64,000 nt of DNA from JAXHUE01 sp034189655 (lineage in GTDB: Bacteria > Chloroflexota > Dehalococcoidia > E44-bin15): the NCBI GenBank assembly GCA_034189655.1, contig JAXHUE010000003.1, forward strand, positions 1 through 64,000, in the 5' to 3' direction. A program made the position numbers and the translations under genes. Below, in pieces: positions 1 through 7,290 of this stretch; the first letter of the stretch is position 1, and the number at the start of each line of letters is the position of its first letter. The notes beneath the pieces were generated by a model. It ran no database searches, was not told where the DNA came from, and saw nothing but the letters and a program-made list of their open reading frames with translations.

Positions 1-587
1 ATATATAACGGCGTTTTTCTGTCCATTTGCGCCAGGAAGGTGCGCAGGATATCCTTGCCCACCCCGGTCATGATGGACTCGGGGTGGAACTGTACCCCCT
101 CCACCGGGTGGCTGCGGTGCCTTAAGCCCATGACGACCCCCCGGTCCGTCCACGCGCTCACCTCCAGGCAGTCGGGCAGGCCGTCACGCACTACGGCCAG
201 GGAGTGGTAGCGGATGGCGGGGAAGGGGCTGGCCAGCCCCTTGAAGACCCCGCGGCCGTCGTGGTAGATGAGCGATGACTTGCCGTGCATTATCTCGCCG
301 GCGCGCTCCACGGTGGCCCCGTAGCTGTAGCCGATGCACTGGTGGCCCAGGCACACCCCCAGGATGGGGAGCTGCGGCCCAAAGTGGCGTACCACTGCGT
401 TGGAGATGCCGGCGCGGTCGGGAGTCCCCGGCCCGGGTGAGATGACGATGCGCTCCGGGGCCAGGGCCTCGATATCGGCGATGGTGGCCTTGTCGTTGCG
501 CACCACGCACACCTCCTGGCCCAGCTCGCACAGGTACTGGTACAGGTTGTAGGTGAAGCTATCGTAGTTATCGATGAGCAGCAGCAT
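1..587 (-). CDS. trpG: Anthranilate synthase component II (glutamine amidotransferase), 3' end beyond the window
   Basis: This subunit hydrolyses glutamine and passes ammonia to TrpE for anthranilate synthesis in tryptophan biosynthesis. The reading frame starts at an ATG at 587, directly after the trpE stop codon, and stays open to the left edge, so at least 195 codons are present and the stop is not seen. The N-terminus reads MLLLIDNYDSF, the class I amidotransferase opening. The oxyanion motif ISPGPGTP lies near residue 50, the nucleophile Cys79 is in GVCLGHQC, and the catalytic His-Glu pair is in EGVQFHPESI. The segment GKSSLIYHDG is shared with PabA at 47453. TrpG-type subunits can serve both anthranilate and aminodeoxychorismate synthases, but adjacency to a PIAGT-type trpE and the T-box leader assign this copy to tryptophan. 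Further trp genes probably lie to the left. Confidence 0.93.
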   Translation of the reverse strand, partial: MLLLIDNYDSFTYNLYQYLCELGQEVCVVRNDKATIADIEALAPERIVISPGPGTPDRAGISNAVVRHFGPQLPILGVCLGHQCIGYSYGATVERAGEIMHGKSSLIYHDGRGVFKGLASPFPAIRYHSLAVVRDGLPDCLEVSAWTDRGVVMGLRHRSHPVEGVQFHPESIMTGVGKDILRTFLAQMDRKTPLY

Positions 588-2015
588 CTAGGCACCCTCC
601 GCCTGCTCGATGGCCTTGAGCAGGGCACGGGCCTTGCTCAGGCTCTCCTGGTACTCTCGCTCCGGGACGCTGTCGGCCACGATGCCGCCCCCGGCCTGGA
701 CGTATGCCGTGCCCCCCTTCATGACGATGGTGCGGATGGTGATGGCCGTGTCCAGGTTCCCCCCGAAGCTGAAGTAGCCCACGGCCCCGGCGTAAGGCCC
801 CCTGCGGTCGGGCTCCAGCTCGGCGATGATCTCCATGGCGCGTATCTTGGGGGCGCCGGAGACGGTGCCGGCAGGGAAGCAGGCGCGCAGGGCGTCGAAC
901 GGGGAGAGGTCGGGGCGCAGCCGTCCCTGCACGTGGGATACCAGGTGCATCACGTGGGAGTAGCGCTCCACGTCCATGAGCTGGGTGACCTCTACCGTGC
1001 CCGGCCGCGCCACCCGCCCGATGTCGTTGCGCCCCAGGTCTAATAGCATGATGTGCTCGGCCAGCTCCTTCTCGTCCCTCTTCAGCTCCTTCTCCAGCGC
1101 GGCGTCCTCCTCCGCGCTGGCCCCGCGGGGTCGGGTGCCGGCGATGGGGTGGGTGGCCACTATGCCGTCCTCCACCCGCACCAGGAGCTCCGGCGAGGCC
1201 CCCACGATGTGGCAGTCGTCGAGGTGGAGGTAGTACATGTAGGGCGAGGGGTTGATGCCGCGCAGCGCCCGGTAGATATCGAAAGGGGTGGCAGAGGTGG
1301 CGCGGGACAGCCGCTGCGAGAGCACGGCCTGGATTATCTCGCCAGCAGCGATGTACTCCTTGGCCTGCTCCACGTTGGCCTCGAACTGGGCCTGGGAGAG
1401 GTTGGACTCCACGGAGAAGGGGGACGCGGCCCGGCCCCCGGCCGCCGCCTTCACCGGCTCGAAGGGCTGGCCCAGCCGCTCCACCAGGCGGTCGATGCGC
1501 TCGGTGGCCTCGCGGTAGGCCCGCTCCACGTCGCCGTCTATGTGGGCGTGGCTCACCACCTTTATCCGGTGCTTTAAGTGGTCGAACACCAGGATGGTAT
1601 CGGCCAGCATGAATACGGACGGGGGCAGGCCCAGCGGGTCGCTCTCCGGCGCAGGCAGCCTCTCGAAGTGGCGCACCACCTCGTAGGAGAGGTACCCCAC
1701 CGCCCCGCCGTGGAAGCGGGGCAGGCCGGGCACGTCCACCAGGCGGAAGCGCCCCAGCTCCCCCTCGATGGCGAGCAGGGGGTCGGCCCCCTCGTCGCCG
1801 GTGAGGACCAGGTAGGGCTCGGCGCCGATGAAGCTGTAGCGGGCCAGCCTCTCCCCGCCCTCGACGCTCTCCAGGAGGAAGGAGTAGGGGCCGCGTGCGA
1901 TCTTCAAGTAGGCAGAGACCGGCGTCTCCAGGTCGGCCATGATCTCGCGGTAGATGGGCACCAGGTTGCCCTGGCCCTGGAGCGCCCTCACCTCATCGAG
2001 CGATGGATAGTACAT
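588..2015 (-). CDS. trpE: Anthranilate synthase component I
   Basis: TrpE converts chorismate and ammonia to anthranilate, the first committed step of tryptophan synthesis. The 475-residue length is normal for the family. The N-terminal domain has the LLES motif (residues 48-51) that belongs to the tryptophan feedback site. The chorismate-binding domain carries the conserved motifs GASPELLVR, HPIAGTRPRG, ELAEHIMLLDLGRNDIGRV and FPAGTVSGAPKIRAMEII, and ends with YVQAGGGIVADS. The Ala in PIAGT is the anthranilate-type residue; the paralog at 42747 has PIKGT. The start ATG follows an AGGGGA ribosome-binding site. The gene is followed immediately by trpG and preceded by a T-box leader with a UGG specifier, so expression should rise when tRNA-Trp is uncharged. 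Confidence 0.95.
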   Translation of the reverse strand: MYYPSLDEVRALQGQGNLVPIYREIMADLETPVSAYLKIARGPYSFLLESVEGGERLARYSFIGAEPYLVLTGDEGADPLLAIEGELGRFRLVDVPGLPRFHGGAVGYLSYEVVRHFERLPAPESDPLGLPPSVFMLADTILVFDHLKHRIKVVSHAHIDGDVERAYREATERIDRLVERLGQPFEPVKAAAGGRAASPFSVESNLSQAQFEANVEQAKEYIAAGEIIQAVLSQRLSRATSATPFDIYRALRGINPSPYMYYLHLDDCHIVGASPELLVRVEDGIVATHPIAGTRPRGASAEEDAALEKELKRDEKELAEHIMLLDLGRNDIGRVARPGTVEVTQLMDVERYSHVMHLVSHVQGRLRPDLSPFDALRACFPAGTVSGAPKIRAMEIIAELEPDRRGPYAGAVGYFSFGGNLDTAITIRTIVMKGGTAYVQAGGGIVADSVPEREYQESLSKARALLKAIEQAEGA

Positions 2016-2130
2016 GTCCCCTCATGGTGCATATGTAGAGATACAGCTTTGAGAGAGAGGCCGCGCACCTGCCCGAACCATCTCTTTGTTGGTGTTGAGC
2101 CTCCCTCCCAGGATGCACATGTGTAGACAC

Positions 2131-2400
2131 AAAAAAACGCCCGCAAAGGGGCGTAGTCTCAAAGACCCGCGGTGCCACCCTTTTTAGTCCTGGTGGTGAC
2201 CATCTCTCAGCAGGTACAGCCCCCGGTCTCCGGGGCGATACCCTGGGCTGTGATAACGGTGCCCTTCCGGCAAGGCCTACTGCGGCGGCGGTGCCCTCCG
2301 CGTTCGGTTTGCGACTCCCAGGCCCATTCGCGCGCCGGCGCTGGTATCGGCTCTCACCCGTCCCGACTCTCTGTCACCCCGCTCTGGCGCCTACTAGCCC
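2131..2400 (-). promoter_or_regulatory. T-box riboswitch (tRNA-Trp responsive) with terminator, leader of trpEG
   Basis: The 5' leader of trpE reads as a T-box on the minus strand. The AG-bulge motif AGAGAG followed by UCGG...CCGA of Stem I lies at about 2373-2347. GAA-UGG-G at 2329-2323 matches the usual specifier-loop context, giving UGG (Trp) as the specifier codon at 2326-2324. The universal T-box sequence AGGGTGGCACCGCGG lies at 2181-2167. An intrinsic terminator follows: ACGCCC (2154-2149), a 6-base loop, GGGCGT (2142-2137) and a run of seven T ending at 2131. Known mechanism: uncharged tRNA-Trp pairs with the specifier and the T-box bulge, stabilises the antiterminator and allows transcription of trpEG. 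The 5' limit near 2400 is approximate; 2401-2466 shows no feature I can name. Confidence 0.9.
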
Positions 2401-2466
2401 TGTTCACAGTCTGTGCCGTATGCAGTTTTGTGGACGGGCCTACGATAGCACATAATCAGTGTGCCG

Positions 2467-3255
2467 TCAAGACCGCGTGCGCTCGGTGAAGGCGGAGGCC
2501 CCCTGGGCCAGGGTCTCGGCGCCGCCCATGGCGTTCAGGGCCGAGGCCGTCTCGTAGTTCAAGCCCGCGTCCAGGCTGTATGACATGGCCACGTTGATGG
2601 CCCGCTTGGCGGCCTGCACCGCTGCCGGCTGCATGGAGGCGATCTCCTCGGCGAGCTTCCTGGCCTCGGCCATGAGCTGCTCCCTGGGGTAGACGTGGTC
2701 CACCAGCCCGATGCGCAGCGCCTCCTGGGCGTCGATGCGGCGCCCGGTGTAGATGAGCTCCTTGGCCTTGCCCGGCCCCACGATGCGGGGGAGGCGCTGC
2801 GTGCCCCCCATGTCGGGGATGATGCCGAAGGTGACCTCCGGGATGCTGAGGATGGAGGTATCGGCGGCCAGCCTGACATCGCAGGTGAGGATGAGCTCCA
2901 TGCCCGCGCCCATGCAGTAGCCGTTTATGGCGGCGATGACCGGAACCGCCATCTCCTCGAACATGGAGAAGATCGCCTTCATGGCCCGCAGGTTATCGAA
3001 CCCGCTGCGCGCCTGTCCCAGGGAGATGCCCCCGGCGGACACCGCCTTTAAGTCGAGGCCGGCGGAGAAGGCCTTGTCCCCGGCACCGGTGAGGATGGCC
3101 ACCCGGACGTCGTTATCGCCGATGATGCCCAGTGCCGCCTGGCGCAGCCCCAGCCACACGTCACTGTCCATGGCGTTTAGCCTATCGGGGCGATTGAGCG
3201 TTACCGTGGCGATGGGGCCCTCGATGGTGAGCAGTACCTTGTCTGCCTGTGTCAT
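2467..3255 (-). CDS. Enoyl-CoA hydratase (crotonase family), both catalytic Glu present
   Basis: This 262-residue crotonase should add water across the double bond of enoyl-CoA thioesters in fatty-acid or related acyl-CoA breakdown. The oxyanion-hole segments are KAFSAGLDLKAV and NGYCMGAGMELILTCD. The two catalytic glutamates of true hydratases are both present: the Glu in GMEL (equivalent to rat Glu144) and the Glu in SIPEVTFGIIPDMGGTQRL (equivalent to Glu164). This contrasts with the neighbour at 3355-4158, which lacks both. The start ATG follows a GGGAGGG ribosome-binding site. It is the downstream partner of that gene, with a 99-base spacer and the same strand, so the two are probably co-transcribed. 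Chain-length specificity cannot be read from sequence. Confidence 0.9.
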   Translation of the reverse strand: MTQADKVLLTIEGPIATVTLNRPDRLNAMDSDVWLGLRQAALGIIGDNDVRVAILTGAGDKAFSAGLDLKAVSAGGISLGQARSGFDNLRAMKAIFSMFEEMAVPVIAAINGYCMGAGMELILTCDVRLAADTSILSIPEVTFGIIPDMGGTQRLPRIVGPGKAKELIYTGRRIDAQEALRIGLVDHVYPREQLMAEARKLAEEIASMQPAAVQAAKRAINVAMSYSLDAGLNYETASALNAMGGAETLAQGASAFTERTRS

Positions 3256-3354
3256 TGTCGCCCTCCCAGTATATAGAGTCGTCGGACGTCCGCAGGGGGA
3301 CGCTGGGCGGGGCAGCCTCCCCGGCCCGGCAGGGGGCCCATGGCGGTGGCCCGC

Positions 3355-4158
3355 CTATTTCCCCTGGAACCTGGCCTCCCGCTTCTCCAGGAAGGCGGTC
3401 ACCCCCTCCTGGAAGTCCTCGGTGCGCACGCAGATGCCGGCGGCGTAGGTCTCGTAGCCGAGCTGGGTGGCCAGGTCGTTGCTCCGCAGGCCGGCGTACA
3501 CCGTGCGCTTGATGAGCTCGATGGCGATGGGTGGCCCCTTCACCAGGGCGGCGGCCAGGCCGCGGGCCTCGGCCATCAGGTCGCCGGGGGGCACTACCGT
3601 GCTCACGATGCCGATGCGCTCCGCCTCTGCGGCATCGACGGCGCGCCCCGTCCACATGATGTCGAGGGCCCTGGAGAGGCCCACCGCCCGGGGCAGGAAG
3701 AAGGAGAGCCCCCACTCCACGGGGAGCCCCCTCCTCACGAACACAGAGATGAAGCGGGCGTCCTGGGACGCGATCCTGATATCGCAGGCCATGGCCAGCC
3801 CGAACCCGCCGCCGGCGGCGACGCCGTTCACCGCGGCGATGACGGGCTTCTCGAGCTGCGATATCCTGAGGACGGGCAGTGAGAGCGGCCCCATGGTGCC
3901 GCGGCGCCCCTCCTCCCCGGAGCGGATCTCGGTCTGGCCGGCGAGCCCGCGCACGTCGGCGCCGGAGCAGAAGGCGCGGCCGGTGCCGGTGATGATGAGC
4001 GCCCTGATATCGTCTGACGCGGCGGTCTCCGCGGCGGCGGCGAGGAGCGACTCCCTGACCCCGATGCTCAAGGCGTTGAGCCGCTCTGGCAGGTTGAGGG
4101 TGAGCGTGGCTATCCCCCCCTCCTTCTCGAAGGTGGCGTCCTGGTAGGTATGGCTCAT
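3355..4158 (-). CDS. Enoyl-CoA hydratase/isomerase family protein lacking the hydratase glutamates
   Basis: This is a 267-residue crotonase-fold protein. The start is placed at the ATG at 4158 because GGAGG lies 7 bases upstream; an 18-codon extension exists but has no ribosome-binding site. The oxyanion segments GRAFCSGADVRGL and NGVAAGGGFGLAMACD are intact, so acyl-CoA binding is expected. The Glu144 position is Gly (GGGFGL), and the Glu164 position has no Glu (ISVFVRRGLPVEWG). It is therefore unlikely to be a classical hydratase. The family also includes isomerases, hydrolases and lyases that use other residues, and the true reaction is unknown. It lies between the hydratase at 2467-3255 and the UPF0173 hydrolase at 4238, all on one strand with short gaps. 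Confidence 0.85.
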   Translation of the reverse strand: MSHTYQDATFEKEGGIATLTLNLPERLNALSIGVRESLLAAAAETAASDDIRALIITGTGRAFCSGADVRGLAGQTEIRSGEEGRRGTMGPLSLPVLRISQLEKPVIAAVNGVAAGGGFGLAMACDIRIASQDARFISVFVRRGLPVEWGLSFFLPRAVGLSRALDIMWTGRAVDAAEAERIGIVSTVVPPGDLMAEARGLAAALVKGPPIAIELIKRTVYAGLRSNDLATQLGYETYAAGICVRTEDFQEGVTAFLEKREARFQGK

Positions 4159-4237
4159 GGCGTGGCCTCCTCTGTGTCCCTCGGTCGCCTGGGTCGGGCG
4201 CGGCTGCCGCACCTGCGTGCTCGGTCTCCCCGCCTCC

Positions 4238-4882
4238 CTAGCAGGCGTGTCCCAGCACCACTATCTCGGTGGCCGCGGGCAGGGCGCCCGCCTTGAACTC
4301 GACCTCGGCGCCCGATGCCTTCTTCACGTTTTCCTTGCCCTCGGTGAAGGCCTCCACCGGGGCGATGGGGTAGAGGCACTTGGCGGTGCTGTAGTGCATG
4401 GGGATGGTCACCCTGGGCTTGAGCTGGGCGACGACTGCGCTGGCCCCCGCGGCATCGATGGTGAATACCCCGCCGATGGGTATCATGAGGACGTCCACCT
4501 CGCCGATGGCGCCGGCCTGCTCCGCGCTGAGCGGGTGCCCCAGGTCGCCCAGGTGACACAGCCTGACCCCGTCCACGGTGAAGCAGAAGATGGTGTTGGG
4601 GCCGCGCTCGCTGCCGCCGCTCGCGTCGTGGAAGGACTCTATCCCCTTGAAGCTGATCCCCTTGACCTCTGTGGTGCCCGCCCCCTTGACCACCTTGGGG
4701 TCCCCTGGGATGGCGGTGTTGTTGTGGTCGGGGTGCTCGTGGCTCACCGTCAGCACGTCGGCGGTCTCCTTGATCTCGTCGTAGTTGATGCCCATGCCCG
4801 CTACGTAGGGGTCGGTGATGACCTTCACCCCGCTGTCAGAGGTGACGAGGAATGATGCATGGCCCAGCCACTTGACCTTCAT
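4238..4882 (-). CDS. UPF0173-family metal-dependent hydrolase (metallo-beta-lactamase fold)
   Basis: The protein has 214 residues, the usual size for the UPF0173 family of soluble metallo-beta-lactamase-fold hydrolases. The N-terminus MKVKWLGHASF is typical. The metal-binding HxHxDH motif reads HEHPDHN, and further metal ligands are likely in CHLGDLGHPL and IPMHY. The substrate of this family is not established. A strong AAGGAGG ribosome-binding site lies 8 bases before the ATG. It is the first gene of a likely three-gene unit with the two crotonases. A TACAAT sequence on the minus strand near 4925-4920 may be a promoter -10 element. Confidence 0.9.
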   Translation of the reverse strand: MKVKWLGHASFLVTSDSGVKVITDPYVAGMGINYDEIKETADVLTVSHEHPDHNNTAIPGDPKVVKGAGTTEVKGISFKGIESFHDASGGSERGPNTIFCFTVDGVRLCHLGDLGHPLSAEQAGAIGEVDVLMIPIGGVFTIDAAGASAVVAQLKPRVTIPMHYSTAKCLYPIAPVEAFTEGKENVKKASGAEVEFKAGALPAATEIVVLGHAC

Positions 4883-4957
4883 TGATGAAACCTCCTTTTT
4901 TGCGGTGCTCTTCGGGTACTATTGTAGCACTGTCTCTGTCTCTGGCAAGGCCCCCGG

Positions 4958-6466
4958 CTACGGGCCCTCGGCGCCCAGGGCCAGGACCAGGTTTGCCAGT
5001 GTGCGCACCCCGACGCCGGTGGCCCCCTTGACCAGTATGCCCCGCTCTTTCTCGCTGCGGGCGGTGCCCGCGATGTCCAGGTGCACCCAGGGGCGCTCCC
5101 CGACGAACTCGGCGAGGAACTGGGCGGCGGTGATGGCACCGCCCCAGCGGCCGGCGCTGTTCTTGATGTCGGCGACGTCGCTCTTGTTCTGCTCCTTGTA
5201 CTCGTCGAACATGGGCATCTGCCAGATGCGCTCGCCGGCCTCCTCCCCGGCGGCGATGGCGCGCGCGATGAGCCCCTGGTCGTTGCCGAAGGCCCCGCTG
5301 CAGTGCTCGCCCAGGGCGATGTGACAGGCCCCTGTCAGGGTGGCGATGTCGATTACCGGGGCAAGCCCCAGCGTCTGGGCGTAGCTTAAGGCGTCGGCGA
5401 GGATGAGCCTGCCCTCGGCGTCGGTGTTGATGATCTCGATGGTCTTGCCGCTGTGCGCGGTGAGGATGTCGCCCGGCTTCAAGGCGGCGCCGTCGGGGAG
5501 GTTCTCCGTGGCCGGGACCAGGGCGGTGACGTTGAGCCTGGGCTTGAGCGTGCCGATGGTGCGCATGGCGGCGATGACCGCGGCCCCACCGGACATGTCC
5601 CCCTTCATGTCGCCCATGCCCTCGGAGGGCTTTATGGAGATGCCGCCTGAGTCGAAGGTGACGCCCTTGCCCACCAGCCCCACGGTCTGGCCCGACGCCT
5701 CGTCCCCGCGGTAGCTCACACAGATGAGCTGGGGCGGCTGCCGGCTCCCCTGGGCCACGCCGAGGAGGGCGCCCATGCCCAGCCCCTCTATCTCGTCAGG
5801 CCCCAGCACGCGGCACTCCAGCCCACACTCCGCGGCGACGCTGCGGGCGACGTCGGCCATGTCGCGGGGGGTCATGAAGTTGGCCGGCTCGTTGGCCATG
5901 TCGCGGGCCAGGTTGGTGGCCTCGGCGAGGGCACGTCCCCGGGCCAGGCCGCGCTCCATGGCGGACAGCCTCTCTTCGTCCCGCTCCACGATGAGCACCT
6001 CGGCCACCTCACGCTGCTCCGGGTCCCTGGCGCGGTGGCGGCGGAAGGTGTAGAGCCCCAGGATGGCCCCCTCGGCCGCCGCCTGGGTCGCCTGCTCGGC
6101 GTCGATGCCACCGGCGCCGGCGCCGTGGGCCACGGTGGCGATGACCTCCGCCCCGGCCTTGCGCGCGGCGCGGCAGGCCTCGGCGGTGGCGGCGCTCAGC
6201 CGGGCCAGGGTGAGCTCGCCCTCCTTGCCCAGCCCGACGACGATGACCCGTGCCGCCTCCATCTTGCCCATGGTGTGGAGCAGGGTGGTCTCGCTCGCCT
6301 TGCCCTTTATCTCCTTGTCGGCGATGAGCTGGGTGATGAGCCCGTCGAGGGCGCGGTCCACCGCGGCGGTGGCCCCGCCCGGTGCCTCCACCCCCTCGAA
6401 CAGGTTGACTATCACCGCCCCCGCGGGGACTCTGGCGATATCCCCCGCTACGACCTTGACTTCCAT
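4958..6466 (-). CDS. pepA: Leucyl aminopeptidase (family M17)
   Basis: This cytosolic two-metal aminopeptidase removes N-terminal residues from peptides. The 502-residue length is typical. Family M17 hallmarks are VGKGVTFDSGGISIKPS, with the catalytic Lys and metal-binding Asp, then DMKGDMSGGAAV, and the signature NTDAEGRLILADALSYA. The variable N-terminal domain covers about residues 1-160. The start is the ATG at 6466 because AAGGAGG lies 5 bases upstream; the frame continues open for another 188 codons, but that extension is compositionally non-coding and overlaps the next gene. A promoter with 17-base spacing lies at 6540-6512, and two alternative hairpins lie between it and the ribosome-binding site. 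In some bacteria PepA also acts as a DNA-binding protein; nothing here shows that. Confidence 0.95.
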   Translation of the reverse strand: MEVKVVAGDIARVPAGAVIVNLFEGVEAPGGATAAVDRALDGLITQLIADKEIKGKASETTLLHTMGKMEAARVIVVGLGKEGELTLARLSAATAEACRAARKAGAEVIATVAHGAGAGGIDAEQATQAAAEGAILGLYTFRRHRARDPEQREVAEVLIVERDEERLSAMERGLARGRALAEATNLARDMANEPANFMTPRDMADVARSVAAECGLECRVLGPDEIEGLGMGALLGVAQGSRQPPQLICVSYRGDEASGQTVGLVGKGVTFDSGGISIKPSEGMGDMKGDMSGGAAVIAAMRTIGTLKPRLNVTALVPATENLPDGAALKPGDILTAHSGKTIEIINTDAEGRLILADALSYAQTLGLAPVIDIATLTGACHIALGEHCSGAFGNDQGLIARAIAAGEEAGERIWQMPMFDEYKEQNKSDVADIKNSAGRWGGAITAAQFLAEFVGERPWVHLDIAGTARSEKERGILVKGATGVGVRTLANLVLALGAEGP

Positions 6467-6480
6467 CTTGCCTCCTTGTC

Positions 6481-6507
6481 CAGCGCCCGTCTCGGCGCTG
6501 GAGACGG
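6481..6507 (-). promoter_or_regulatory. Two overlapping, mutually exclusive hairpins in the pepA leader
   Basis: Two perfect 7-bp stems compete for the same sequence. Hairpin A pairs 6507-6501 with 6493-6487 (CCGTCTC with GAGACGG), using 6500-6494 as its loop. Hairpin B pairs that loop (CAGCGCC, 6500-6494) with GGCGCTG at 6487-6481. The two share base 6487. The element lies between the pepA promoter and its AAGGAGG site. It could be a simple structural switch or a compact pseudoknot with shortened stems. No known class is recognised. Confidence 0.45.
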
Positions 6508-6511
6508 CCCC

Positions 6512-6540
6512 ATGATAGCGAAATGGCGGCCGGCGCGCAA
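6512..6540 (-). promoter_or_regulatory. Candidate sigma70-type promoter of pepA
   Basis: On the minus strand TTGCGC (6540-6535) and TATCAT (6517-6512) are separated by 17 bases. The AT-rich -10 stands out in very GC-rich surroundings. Transcription would start near 6505, giving a leader of about 40 bases that carries the two alternative hairpins. Confidence 0.55.
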
Positions 6541-6570
6541 GGGGGGCCAGGGGCCGCCGTCGTCTTGGGG

Positions 6571-7155
6571 CTAGCGTGTGGCGGCGCGCACGATCCTGTC
6601 TATGGCCGGGGCGATGTCCCGCGAGGTGTCGACGGCGAAGTGGTTGCGCCGTATGCGCTCCGCCGAGTGGCGCATCTGGCGGTACACCTGCCAGTCGGCG
6701 TCGGAGCGGTCTTCGGGGTCGGCCCCCATCTGGCGCTGGGCCAGGCGCTGGCGCACCACCTCGGGGGGGGCCTCGACGCGCACCATGATCAGGCGCGCCC
6801 CGGCGCGCGCGGCGATGCGGTAGAGCTCCTCGCGGTTGCGCTCGATCAGGTTGGTGGCGTCGAAGATGAGCGGTATCCCCTTGCCCAGGAGCCCCGCGAT
6901 GAGGAGGTGCAGGGCGGAGAAGAGGCGGGCGCTCTCCTCCAGGCTGTGGCTGGGCACCGGGAAGAGCACCTTGCGCATGGCGTCGCTCTCGATGATGGGG
7001 TAGTGCAGCCGCTCCTCGAGGCGGCGGCACAGGTAGGACTTGCCGCTGCCGGGGAGGCCGCTCACCACGATGAAGGGCGGGGCCACCATGGGCTCAGGCA
7101 GCTCGCCGAGGGCCTGCCCCAGCCTCTCCACGTCGCCGACCTGGGTGTGCTCCAT
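6571..7155 (-). CDS. P-loop kinase-like ATP-binding protein (AAA_33 / predicted kinase)
   Basis: This is a 194-residue single-domain P-loop protein. The Walker A motif is VSGLPGSGKSYLCRRL near the N-terminus; a central IFDATNLIERNREEL segment and a basic RIRRNHFAVD lid-like segment resemble small nucleotide or sugar kinases of the AAA_33 group. The substrate is unknown. No ribosome-binding site precedes either possible start (ATG at 7164 or 7155). The ATG at 7164 overlaps a TATAAT, so transcription would begin about at the ATG at 7155, which I therefore prefer. The gene is separate from the degV group upstream, with a 126-base gap that holds only this promoter. Confidence 0.8.
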   Translation of the reverse strand: MEHTQVGDVERLGQALGELPEPMVAPPFIVVSGLPGSGKSYLCRRLEERLHYPIIESDAMRKVLFPVPSHSLEESARLFSALHLLIAGLLGKGIPLIFDATNLIERNREELYRIAARAGARLIMVRVEAPPEVVRQRLAQRQMGADPEDRSDADWQVYRQMRHSAERIRRNHFAVDTSRDIAPAIDRIVRAATR

Positions 7156-7162
7156 GTGGGCC

Positions 7163-7168
7163 ATTATA
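7163..7168 (-). promoter_or_regulatory. TATAAT -10 element giving a probable leaderless transcript
   Basis: A perfect TATAAT on the minus strand (7168-7163) lies 7 bases before the ATG at 7155, and no Shine-Dalgarno sequence precedes that ATG. The -35 region is not convincing. Confidence 0.5.
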
Positions 7169-7290
7169 GGACATCTGGCGCTGCGAGGCCAGCATATGTT
7201 GACATAATAATAAGCGGTGCGACGTGAGACCCACGGGGTGACCGCGGCACTGCCCGGCGAGAGGTGCGCCTTTAAGTGGGTGGAGGCCGC

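Noticed and set aside
6467..7030. 188-codon N-terminal extension of pepA
   Set aside because: A strong ribosome-binding site and family length fix the start at 6466; the extension overlaps the kinase gene and has shadow composition.
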